From contig JACDQD010000102.1 of the NCBI GenBank assembly GCA_019843655.1, positions 3,667,501 through 3,731,500 of the forward strand: DNA of 64,000 nucleotides, written 5' to 3'. How positions within the stretch are numbered: the stretch's first letter is position 1; each line of letters opens with the position of its first letter. Origin of the DNA: Lethocerus indicus (Eukaryota > Arthropoda > Insecta > Hemiptera > Belostomatidae). The notes under the pieces are model-generated. The model saw nothing but the letters and a program-made list of their open reading frames with translations, searched no databases and was not told where the DNA came from. Below, piece by piece: positions 21,870-33,096 of this stretch. A program made the position numbers and the translations under genes.

Positions 21870-24800
21870 GCATCAATACGGCCAGAGAGTATTGTCACTT
21901 TTAAAAATGGACGTAACGACACAGCGGTACAACTCCGGGCCCCGCTAATTGGGTTGATTTATCACTAGGTCTCATTGTCCTTTGGGAGCCAGAAAGAAAA
22001 GTACGGTCGTATGTTACTTTAAAAAAAATAAAGAAAGAAAAAAAACGCCTACAAGGTTGTAATACATAAATTATTTAAGGCGCGCCTTGGCTTGAATTAG
22101 AATCGCGGAAGCTTTTTCGGGATGGATTAACACTTCAAAAGTCGGACACCGTGCCTCGATGTACCATTGCATTTTGTTCAATATTCCATTCCAAAAAAAC
22201 CATTAAGCCGTTAAACTGTTTAACGGTGCATTCGTGTGCGTGTCTGTTATACAGTCAAAACTTTGAGAGCGTCGTATAGTTTTGGCTCACGTTTTAAAGA
22301 ACATCAGTTAAATAAGTGAAATTCAGTACACGATGTATTATTGTGACAAATGCACTTAAATGCCGCCGATAAATTATTAACAGATTCATTCAGAGTTATG
22401 GCACTTTGCCCCTTTTCCAGGTGTTGATATTCAAACGTTTGTTTCCAGATAGTGCGGGGTGGAACATAGGTGGATGAAGTATCAGGTTCTGAAACATTAA
22501 TTGCAGTTTATGTTTATTCTCAGTGCTTGTTGGGGAAAGTACAGTTTTACCAGTTGTCATCCAATTTGAAAGTAATATATCTTATACCCATAAAAATGGT
22601 ATCCCTTAAAAAAACGATAAGCTAATGGGATAAGTGAAATTTATGTAGTATATAAACGTTAGATATATATACCCTGTCCTTCAGTGTGATCGCCGGTTAA
22701 GCAGTTTACGTCTCATGCTTTTATTCTCTTGTGAGTAGTTCAGCCACAGGTGCTCCGTTTCCTTTAGTGCAAGCCGAACAGGTGGGCTGAACATAGTGTT
22801 GTGCCATTGTTAATTGTTTCTTAGTTTAGGTCTGCAAGAGTATTCCATTTCACAATAGTTTACAAATACAATATTTTTTATTGCATGAAAATTAGTAACA
22901 TTGTTTTTCTAGGTAACAGTTTTAATCTTATGTGGATTCTGGTTTTCATTTCAGCCGAATAAATATAACGTAATTTCGCTGTTTTCCTGGAAACAAGAAG
23001 ACTTGAGAACAAGACCATTGATTCCTGTATATTTTTCGCATGCATTTATTATAAACAGGTGTCTAGATTTTCGAGTTCGCTTTAATTATACCAAATTTAC
23101 GAGATGGGATATGAAAGAAAAGGAGCCGTAGATCATATTTTCGTGCGGTATAATTTTTTTTTTCGGGCGTTCGCCTTTAAGCATCTGAAACCGCGCCTTC
23201 GGCGTCAACCCAAATTGTGGGTCCTTGGACGACAACACTCCTCGATTTTTTTTTCACTTTTATTGCGTCATTACATTCAGCGTTAATAAATTTCTAAATT
23301 GCTTCAACCAAAAAAAAATATATAAACCGGAGCCCGGTATCAAAGCCGGGGATCTCGACCGTCGGTGGATTTATTTTGACAGTTGCTCTTGGTTTAGCGG
23401 TCGTGGTCAAGAGTTATGGGATCGAGCCCTTTAGTCTGCTCCTTTGACGACCCACCCGGGGCCCTCATCTTCTACAAGTGGCCTTCCTTTAATGGTGACA
23501 AATTTCAGAGGCCATTTAACTTATCTCGAATAAACAAAATTTTTGACTTCTGACTGTAATTTGTCATTTGGATGCAATCAAATGCGTTTGATGCTGTTTC
23601 GCTTGGAAATGAGTAGTTTGAGAGGGACAGTAGCGGATTTGAATTATCTTAGATGCTATCTAGGCCATCACCCGATTTATTGAGCCATATATATGTTGTT
23701 TAAGGTTTGCAGCGCTAGGTATAAATTGCTTAATTCGGCAGCCAAACTATTTTTCAATACCTCTGAAAGCCGATTTCCTAGGAGACAATGGTTTCCAATT
23801 TTAAAAGTTCAATGACATTTTTCATTATACTCATTAAAAGTAAACCAAATATTTAACCATTTGAGTATTACATCTATGCGTGAAAAGAAACCTTCATTAC
23901 GACGTAAACTAATACAGTAAATGAGTATTGAGTATGGAAATGGAATTCCTGTTTCCAGGCTTATACACAGGATTATATATATTTCCAAATCGTATATTTT
24001 GTTGTTAATTCAAAAAATGTTTATCTTTCAAGTAGGCAATTGCCATGATTGCCCCTATCATATATGCATTTGTCGGATTCTTTCATGAATAAAAACGGCG
24101 TTAAAAATTCAACATTCAAATTCCAATATGTCGTTCGGCCACCGAGCTATTAGCCAAAACTGATTATAAATGGGATCGTATTCGTTTTCGTTTGTTTTAT
24201 GAAGCGGTAGCTCGTATTAAATGGGGCTTTATAATGGGCGGAGTGACAGATGTGGGTGCCTCTGGCGATGTTATATTGGTTGTTAACTATTCAATTCTAA
24301 CAGTCTCTGTTTCTGTATGCTAAACGACGAACATTAACGCTGTCCTTGCGAGCCGGCCAACCTTGATATATGTCCCGTGTGGGACATTAGGTAAAATTAA
24401 ACTCAGCGCTGGGTAGTTATTGACAATTAAAATATGAAAATACACATTTTGCTGAATCGACTTCTTATATAGCGTTTTAAAGTGCAATCGCATACTAGTG
24501 CATTACGCGTGTTTATGCCATGCTATAGGTTTTTTTAACTATTTAGTTCTTTTTTTTTAATTCAGTGAATACTCATTCCTCCAAATGCTAATTTGTATTG
24601 ATAACGAGAACAGATGAAAATCACTACATTCGGTAACAAACTGAAGCAGGATAATATCAACGTTCTTAATAATTTAACAGTCATAAGCAATTTCAGTTTT
24701 ACTTAACCTACACAGCCTACTTAATATCAGGGCTTAGCCCAAAGGTTTGTAATTGTAATTCGTCTTTTACAGTGTTGCAATTCCATTCTCGGATATATTC

Positions 24801-25110
24801 GACGGTTCCCTCTTCTTTCACCGATTGACTAACTGTCCAGAAACAACAGTGCGGCGATGGCATAACATTTCGCTAACGACGTCTGTAGAGTTTCTGTTGG
24901 CGGCGCGTGCTTTCCAAGTGAAAGGGAATCTCGCCGTACACTTTCTTCTTCTGTCCCCACCCCATCCTCTTCCCAATTATTATAATAAATACCCCATTAA
25001 TCAGTCATAACGCTGCATTTATTTAAAAAAATAAATTCGTAGTAAATAAAGATAATATTTTACCTGCAAGAAATTATTCAGTGTTAATTCACCAATAAAT
25101 ACATTTATAT
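21870..25110. other. Non-coding, no gene recognised
   Basis: Alternating AT-rich and GC-rich blocks without supported exons. A run of CCGG/GCCGG words at 23328-23460 looks like another GC-rich regulatory or repeat-derived block. Confidence 0.45.
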
Positions 25111-25112
25111 TC

Positions 25113-25275
25113 ATTAACGATAAGGATAAAATTAACGATAAATAATAAATAATTATTTTATTATATTATATTATTAATTATATTATATTATTAAATACAT
25201 TATTAATAATAATATTAATTATTTATTAATTATATTAATAAATAATTAATAAAAAATTAACGATAAAAGGATAAA
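25113..25275. repeat. Pure A/T island bordered by ATTAACGATAA repeats
   Basis: Bases 25138-25259 contain almost only A and T in self-complementary TTAATTA/TATTATA words. The word ATTAACGATAA occurs at 25113, 25131 and 25256, so it borders the island on both sides; GGATAAA follows the first and third copies. Confidence 0.75.
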
Positions 25276-26462
25276 TGTTTAACTTAACAATTTCACTCAT
25301 TAACTATTTGTTTGCATTGTTCCTATTTCTTCCGTATAAAGTGGTGTATATTTTACCCGTTATTTCCTCTGAGTCCTTTCTGTGCTCCTCCAAATTTTCT
25401 CTGATGTCTTCCGCAGTCGCTTGTGCCATCTCCGAGGTTAACGATGATGATCGCCTTAAATGCCACTCTGCGGAGCGGATGAGCCTTTCTACTATTAATT
25501 TCGTTTGGCTCGTTCTTGCATTTTTTTGTATTTAATGACCCGTTGCTCAATGCGGATCTAAATATAAAGTTCCCGTCCCGGGTCTTAACGAAGAGAAGGT
25601 TTTTTAATGAATGGAGCGATATAAATCTCTTTCCATTGAATTAATTAAAGGGAAAAAACTAATATCCCTTATCGTACAATTTACATTTTATTTTTGTTTA
25701 TAAATGTTTGGTTGTGCGCCACGAGGCCAGAATTGGGCCTATCCTTCCAGTCGGCTATTTCATAAGAGGCCTATTAAAAATGTTAAATCGATTAACCGTA
25801 CACACCGCATTACATAATTTCTATCCTGATACTGTTATCAACATCTGATAGTGCCGGCAAGCTCCGAAAGGCCGCCGATAAACCGTGTAGTGTGTCCTCG
25901 CATTGATAACAAATCTATTGGGCGATAGAATTTAATCAATTTTGAAAGTTCGTTTATTTCTTCTACAAAAACTAATGCAGTTAAGGTCTGCGAGTACTCT
26001 CGGATTGGTAGAATGACCTGACTCCGTTTGGATTGCGGGGCAATAAATAAAGTTAATTTAAATAGTTGTCCTACTGAATTACAAAAACCAGGTCATCATG
26101 TTTCGATCTTGTTAACCTAGTCCATCGTGTTTTCATATGACCCACATTTTCCGTCATTGTGTGGTTTTATCTATGAAATTACATTCCTGTGTAGGCATAT
26201 AACTGGATGATCTTTGTAGAGACATTGCATTGCCCGAAAATAACGTTCTCTTTAACGAAACCTATAAGGTAAACCCTTAACGAAAACCTTAGGGAGTAAT
26301 ATACTCGTCGCGGAAATAAAATTATAGCCTCGCAGAAGGAACGAGACCACATTGCAGTAAATTCGCGCGATAAAGCTGATAACTTATTATTTATTCTTTC
26401 TAAGGATGTTATCGACATTATACCTATTGTGTAATTTAAATTAATTTTTATTGTTGTTTCAG
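25276..26462. other. Non-coding between the A/T island and the candidate exon
   Basis: Open frames on both strands near 25275-25550 overlap each other and lack splice context. The last 50 bp before 26463 are the T-rich acceptor region. Confidence 0.45.
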
Positions 26463-26663
26463 GGTGGTCGGAAGCGATCCTGTATTGTACACTGGCGCGT
26501 CTCGTGTGCGTTCGTTTATCGAAATCCCGATTCGTGAATTAAACGAGAAAAGTGAAGTGCGCGTCCCGCCCTCAGGTCCGCTCCAACCCGCCGCAACTCC
26601 CTCACCGACAGATAGAGGCCTAACTAAGCCTCTTACGACCCTACGTTCATGGTTTTCTTCATG
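26463..26663 (+). other. Candidate exon with good splice sites, possibly containing the start codon of a giant-intron gene
   Basis: Polypyrimidine acceptor TTATTGTTGTTTCAG| and consensus donor TTCATG|GTGAGT bound 201 bp of CpG-rich sequence unlike the AT-rich flanks. Only one frame is fully open (VVGSDPVLYTGASRV..., Pro-rich toward its end), ending two bases into a codon. Alternatively the exon is 5' UTR with ATGGTTTTCTTCATG at its very end (26649), which leaves phase 0 and joins in frame to the candidate exon at 51511. The bases before the ATG are not an ideal initiation context. No domain is recognised. Confidence 0.4.
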
Positions 26664-27484
26664 GTGAGTACACACCCACATATATGTAATACCTGCATGA
26701 ATTTGGGCTATCTGGGCTGGGACCTATTATTTGTTATAGAGGAGCGAAATCCGATTATTCCTCTTAGAATTATAATAAGTCCAATATTAGTAGTCTGAAA
26801 ATTCACTATAAAAAGAACAATTTTTGGTTTATTTAACAAGTCAAGTTTGGTGGTCGGCAGTAAAGGGTATTTTCTGACACAAATTTGTAAAGGGCATTTG
26901 TGAAGCACCTGCCGTTATAGCTTATACTTAATAGTGTATTAGGACACGGTCATTTTATTTTTGAGTTCTTTATTTCATCGAAAAAGTGGACAGCATTAAA
27001 AAACGTGGCATGCCTACATACTGGTGGGATGGTCGTGAAGGTGAATCCACCGCACCTGCCACCCTACTCAAACATTTTAATTGTCGGTCAATTACTTGAG
27101 CAGTCTTTTTTTTGTCGTTTTATTCCCCCTTATCTATAACTGATAATAACAATTAGGTGGTTTATGCTCAAACAGCCTACAAAACTAATTAAGCTGCAAT
27201 AATTATTTGAGAATTCACGGATATATATTTACCGAATGTTTTCTTATTTGTGGGTGTTATCACCACAACTATAAAGCAACATCCGATGCTAAGGTAAAAA
27301 TATTGAATATAAATTTGTGTTATTACTTCGGATCTGCGACCGTTTGAAAAGTATATGGACCGTTGTTTAAGAATATTACGTAATTAAGTTAAGGTACTTC
27401 AGTTGTATCTTATAATATAAGATGTATTGCTTTATATACACTCACATTCTTCAGAAGCGTGCAATTTTATCGCTGTAACCGTAA

Positions 27485-27720
27485 AAGTTTCAGTACCGGT
27501 GAAGTACCCCGGTGTACACTTGGTACAAGCCCGCCGGGCCACTCTACCTGTCGGCCCTAATGGCCCCCGAGTGCTCCCGAATTAAATAAATAGGCGGACA
27601 TTTAAAATATATTATCCGGCCGGTATTATTGCCCGTATTACGACAGGCTCCCCGCCCGCCATTAGAGCGGCTTCCCCCTTTCATTTTCGAACCACCGTTT
27701 ATCTTGGCATTTGTTTCCCT
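27485..27720. promoter_or_regulatory. GC-rich block with four phased GTAC words
   Basis: GTAC begins at 27493, 27504, 27514 and 27523, about one helical turn apart, within GTACCGG...GGTAC. CCGG and GCCGG words follow, then AATTAAATAAATAGGCGGACA, which resembles dense enhancer sequence. Function is inference. Confidence 0.3.
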
Positions 27721-27740
27721 TTTTTGTCTCTCGCCGCGAT

Positions 27741-27767
27741 AGATATTACTGAGATTTTGTAATATCT
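27741..27767. repeat. Perfect 9-bp inverted repeat
   Basis: AGATATTAC and GTAATATCT flank a 9-base loop. Confidence 0.8.
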
Positions 27768-29968
27768 TCAGTTCACCGATCGGTTGTTATTCATCATTCG
27801 ACAGTCCCAACATGTGTCGAGTAGCTCGAATGATACGCACGAGAACTGTAATGGCGAAATAGGTTTTGACAACTTTGATTTTTTTTTGTAATATCCTAAA
27901 CCTGTGTGGGGAATGTAAGGTTTGAAATATATCAGACTCGATGTTTTTCTCTTATCCATTTGAGCTTTTGCCATTGTGTGATATCTACGTGTGTAAGATG
28001 ATAATACTTACAAGTGTCCATCCCAGATAGTAAAAATCGAGGTCAACTGTTAGTAACTCGTATTCATCTGGCACAGAACTCTTCCTCCGGCACTTAGTAC
28101 CCACTTAGTCCGAACATGTTAATGCTGCATTATTGCAACCAACCAACCTGATATTGCGTCGTATGTAAATTAAATAAACTTATTCGTCAGCCGTGGTAAC
28201 CAGTTGCAAAAATACTAGTCTTCAGGGAGCACTAAAAATCCATCCCGCGGATGGAGAGGTACTTCACCTTGAACAAATAAACTGAGAACCGACGCCGACA
28301 ATGCGGGTCCATTGTTGAGTAGAAGGAACGGTTGATTCAGAAAAACCGATGGACCGAGTCGAAACTTGCGAAGCACCATGAGGAAAATACCCTACGACTG
28401 TTATAACCTCTCGTCAATTCTCGATTGGCCTATTTTGTAAACGGAAATAGTTTTAACAATGGGACTTGGAATGTGTAGCTTTCTTTTTAGACATGGTACT
28501 CTAGAATTTTGAATCCAACATTTATTTCATTATCGGAACCAATGTGCTATATATCTAAGCGATGAACTAGTATTGAAACAACAGAGTGGATATTTCTTTA
28601 ACGGGCAAAATTAAGTGATACTCTTTTTATCGTGCCGCCCGCCTTTCAGGCTTTTCAGGCACGTTTAATTGGCCCGGTTCACGTTTTGTAACTTAGCCAG
28701 ATATTCATTTAATTACAGCTTTACAAAATAGTTCATGTTATTATGAGCCAGTCGTTTGTTCCCCAGTGGTTCATGTTGTTCGGTAGCCGCCGGAACAAGG
28801 CACATATAAACCTGCCTCACGCCTCTTTATTTATTCACGTCGGACATTTAATAAATAAATAGAACCTAGATTCAGACGGGTTCGAGTCGCGATTCAGGCG
28901 GCGTCGTTTAGCGCCGGTTGTAAATTACCGGATAATAATAGCCCACCGCCTCCGGCTCATTGAATTTCATCCCGATCATTCGATCGGTGGTTTTGATCGT
29001 AATTAAATTACATACCATTATTCATTGCTCAAGCGGCGGCGAAGCCGGGGACGGGGAGAAAAAGAGATGGAGAGTGAGCGGTAAGGGTAATTATTCAAGG
29101 GTAATTGAGACCCGGGAGCCGCCTCACAATTTATGTTACGCGTTTAACAGAATAGTGCCTTCTAGTCTCTTCCTTTGTGCCCTGCGCACGTTTAATATCC
29201 TTACCACCGAACAATGGCCTTATTTGAAGTTAATTTGACTTTGAAAATATTCCGACATTAATTAATTAAACAAAAATTTATTGCGGTAGCGGTTCGAAAA
29301 GATCAGGTACTGCCTATCCTTGTTTTTGTGCTCGGCTGGGATGCGGTCGGATAAAGTTTGATAATCATCCATCTTAAGACATTTAATTTGTCGCAGCTCA
29401 TTATAATAGAATCTGTTGATCAGAGTCAAGAGTATTATTTAATCTAATAAAAGTGCCGGCTGTTGAATTTTGCGAACTTATGCGCGAATATATTTCCTGG
29501 ACAGGGCATTGTATTTGAATTTGAGAGCTAAAATATATTTGTCACGCGTGTTTAGTTTAATTCTAGGTGTTATAAATAATCGGTAAAGTAAGTATTAAAA
29601 TATGATCCAGTGAAGTATTTATCTGTCAACCGTGTAATGTTATGAGTGGGAGCCCCTTCGTTGTTCATTATTATTTGGAGCCCAATAAGGTCATTACGGG
29701 CCGATTTATGGAGAAATTACCCCCGCCCTTTGAGACCCCCCCTCCCCACACCGCCTAGTAATAAGTTAGTTCTAAGTGTTTTTCTTTTGCGACAAATGTA
29801 ATAAATTGTCGTCCGCCTAATGGTTTTTAGCCTAATGACGCCTGTAAATCAATAGGGAGGAGGCCGTTCTAGGAGGAGTAGAGGAAGTAGTTTGTGGTGC
29901 GCCGGGTGCTGTCGCGGCGGTCAGGCCTTTGATCGGCCCGCCGCTTTAATTGGTGCACGGGGGAACCG

Positions 29969-30011
29969 CCCCTCGGTCCAGGGGAAAAAAGCCGGATTTT
30001 AAACCGAGGGG
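29969..30011. repeat. Perfect 9-bp inverted repeat in a GC-rich block
   Basis: CCCCTCGGT and ACCGAGGGG flank 25 bases that contain AGGGGAAAAAAGCCGG. Confidence 0.75.
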
Positions 30012-30171
30012 GGCCCAGTAAATTATAAGTGGAATTAAAAGATGATTAACGACCCCCGAGTAAGGGCCGGCCAGTCCCATTAGCCAGAGCATCTGTCCTC
30101 GCATTGGGGGCCTCCCCTTGTTCTTGGACGACGCTAAAGTCAACTCCACTATATTAGGCCCAATTTATATT

Positions 30172-30548
30172 CGAATTTACATCTCCCGAAAGAATGAGCA
30201 CATTATTTTTTATAAAAAAAAATTGATACGGTAAGGATAAAGGAATATTGTGGTACAACGCGTAGAACTGAAATAACCTCAAGAGTCTGAAGTTCCGTTT
30301 ACATCCGGTCTTCTCCGATAGGCAAAACTGCCGTGAGAATCGGGAAAGCTCGACCGTTGGCGGTTGGTGGCTAATAGCAAAAACCGACGCCAGTATGTGC
30401 GACATAAAAAAATCATGTCACCGCAGCGACCTCTGTTCTGGGAACCCTCTAGTAGGATTCATTTACAACTCTGCACGTTAATCCGAATTTACATATTCTG
30501 GAAAGAATGAGCGCCTCTATGGGGAAAGTTTAATTGATGCCGCGGATG
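30172..30548 (+). repeat. Diverged direct duplication about 312 bp apart
   Basis: CGAATTTACAT, then GAAAGAATGAGC about 8 bp later and AATTGATNC further on, occur in the same order at 30172-30240 and 30484-30548. The interval between carries weaker resemblance. This suggests an old ~310-bp tandem duplication. Confidence 0.5.
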
Positions 30549-31557
30549 ACGGCGAATGGGCGAAACCAATATGGTTACAATATTTAATCCAAATAGATCC
30601 AAATTGAAAGACGTCAGGAATGAATGATCCGAGTTCATTGGCAATGTGCGAATAAAAATGTTATTTTTTTTAATTGTAATTGTAAATTTCTTAAGAATTA
30701 CCACAATATTGTATAACCACAAAATGTGACTCATGAAATGTAATTAACTTTAATTGCGATTGTAATGATGATGTACTTACTGTCACACACAACTGTCAGA
30801 TGGCCAATACCCCATATACATGTACACTTTAACGGCATTTATGATGTACAGTGCTAGAATGCTAGAGAATCCGTTGTAAGCACTTCGCAGTAATTTACGT
30901 CTGAATCTATGGCGGTATCCCTCGCTTGTAATAAACTTCGGAGAGAGTCGAATATACTGCCTAGTATGACCGAACATATATCCGCGCCCTAAGTTTCCTG
31001 AGTTAATACTGCCCAGTGGCCCAGTTAAGGGACTCGGTTCCAGTTTCGATACGCTATGTTTTCCAGTTTAATGTTCGAAATCTCGAGCTGGGAGTTGTTT
31101 TTCACCGGGCCGCTCCATAACCGGAAGGGGCCGCGCATTCCCCCGGCTGGATCCGCTATAATATTACTTAGCGTCAGATCTTAGGCAAGAATTTATGAGT
31201 GAGCCGCCAGGTTCCAGGCTATATCCCGGTTGTCCGGCTCATCCCTTATTTACGAGCCTGTTTTATTATTGAGCCAATAAACGCGGAGAGGCGCTGGGAG
31301 AGGCTGCCCGGCAGAATGACGCTGGTGGGAAGGGGAACCAGGTTTAATGGGAAGAGTTGGATAAAGTGCATAAGCTTGACCCGTCCTCCTGCTAGACTTC
31401 TACACCGTTTCAGTCCGCGCTTTACACGAATCCAACCTTATTTTCTTTCCTTATTTTTTTTCACTGACTGAAATATTATGCGCTCAAGAAAATTGAATCC
31501 TTAGACGGCAGGAGACTTCAAGTAACATAAGGTCCGAAAAGAATTTTTATTCCCATA

Positions 31558-31563
<6 letters not shown>

Positions 31564-31614
<51 letters not shown>
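31564..31614. repeat. (AT)n microsatellite
   Basis: About 25 AT units. It is followed at 31663-31706 by a relic of the foldback core. Confidence 0.95.
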
Positions 31615-31617
<3 letters not shown>

Positions 31618-31662
31618 TATATCAACGTGAGGTTTCGCAACGTACATTGTATTTTTGGTTCT

Positions 31663-31706
31663 AAACTAGATCGGTTTCGACTTCTCGTAATTGTCGTCAG
31701 TAATAG
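31663..31706 (+). mobile_element. Relic of the foldback family
   Basis: AACTAGATCGGTTTCGACTT then CTCGTAATTGTCGTCAGTAA aligns with the core TAGACCGGTTTCGGCT.CTCGCCATCTTCAGTA over about 40 bp with substitutions. Plus-strand orientation, like the left arm of the intron-3 element. Confidence 0.5.
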
Positions 31707-31709
31707 CAT

Positions 31710-33055
31710 AGAGGTAGTTTCGGATATCGGCTGACTGATTCGATGATATATTCGGTTTTAATAATTCGGTGGCTATATAACCGAGCGTATTCTATATATT
31801 TTCCTCGTTATTAGATATTAATTGGCGTAATTATTCGAGAGTTTTTACACCGGCCACAGTTTTTCACACAGGACCACACATCCATTCGCCTGACTAACGA
31901 GAAGGACCGCACGTGGAATGAAAGTAGAAAATTTTAAGTGAATATAGTAACAATGAAGAAGAACCTATTCTTGATTAATTAAGCTCGTTCGCCTTGCGGA
32001 CTTCATTTCCAGCAGGCGCAAGTGTGCAATTACTTTGCTGGGAGTAATTTTAGTTTCCTAATTGGAGGTATTCTCGATATCTATGTTTTCACCTTATCGA
32101 TTCTTGTTTGTAATAAATATTGATAATAATATTGTACTACCTTAAAACAGCGAAGGATATTTCCCCGAACTTCGCTCCACGTTGTACGTTAAATCCGTTG
32201 ATCTTCCGTCGGCATCAAGATTTATTTTTACTCCTAATTTTTTACAACCCAATGACTAGTTTCTCATGTATAGACCCTTTCCTCTGGTAACTGCAGAGGC
32301 GATGATTGTTCAACTGATGCCATCTCTGTGCCCTTTTCCTTCTATCTATTTACCTATCTCTCTATTTCCATCTCTGTCCGACTTTATGAGTGTCAGTCCT
32401 CCAAGCCGATTTCCCCCGATAGAATATATTCCCGGCTTAAGAGCCGAGACCGGGAAGCCGAACTGGGACGCGACCACCCGATGATATTTGATAAATCTTT
32501 AGGTGCGATAACCTTTTACAGTGCCTGGTTAAATGCTCGGATCGTACAGAATATTTATATTTTTTCGACCGGTTTATATTGCGCTGGCCGATCTAGATCA
32601 GATTAGATTCGTCCTAGGTGCCTCGGTTTTTTCTTACCCCAATACGCCTACGAACAGGCATTAAATTCTGTTGGGGAGGTCGAAGCCCTTCTTGGAAAAT
32701 ATAAAACTGAGTTTATAAAAACAAGTTCGAATCTACCGCGTGAATCTCCGGCTCTCATCGGATATATTTCAATCATTCCTTAGTTTATATATTTGCCTCA
32801 CCGTTCTTAGTGCTCTTATCAAAGGTTTTCGGTTTCACGTTGAACCTGATTAGAATTAAAAAAATATCGGAAAGGTTCAGGGAAAAACGAATTTCAGGAC
32901 ATCCTGACGATTGCTACAGTAGTTTTCACGAAGTGAATAACGTATTCATCATCATTTAGTCTCTGTATTTAGTTCTAAGGTATAATCTACGTATTTCTTT
33001 TTTCTTTTTCGCACGAAATGAAATGGGCGAACAAATTATACTTTTATTAGTAAAA

Positions 33056-33057
<2 letters not shown>
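31710..33057. other. Non-coding, no gene recognised
   Basis: AT-rich and mixed sequence with short frames at 32266-32606 that overlap each other and show no domain. A pyrimidine-rich TCTATCT stretch at 32340-32380 is low complexity. Confidence 0.45.

Positions 33058-33058
<1 letters not shown>

Positions 33059-33093
<35 letters not shown>
33059..33093. repeat. (AT)n microsatellite
   Basis: About 17 AT units followed by a T run and TTTTCAG. Confidence 0.95.

Positions 33094-33094
<1 letters not shown>

Positions 33095-33096
<2 letters not shown>

Larger units (their letters stand above)
26665..31560. other. Possible giant intron with regulatory-like blocks
   Basis: No supported gene. GC-rich blocks lie at 27480-27720, 28860-29130, 29860-30130 and 31090-31420. 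Also present are hairpins at 27741 and 29969, a diverged duplication (30172/30484) and many TAATTA words. Hydrophobic or basic open frames here lack flanking splice signals. Confidence 0.45.

Noticed and set aside
30783..30977. Minus-strand exon ending near a GTAAGT donor (30772-30777).
   Set aside because: An in-frame TGA lies just before the donor, and no acceptor pairs with it.
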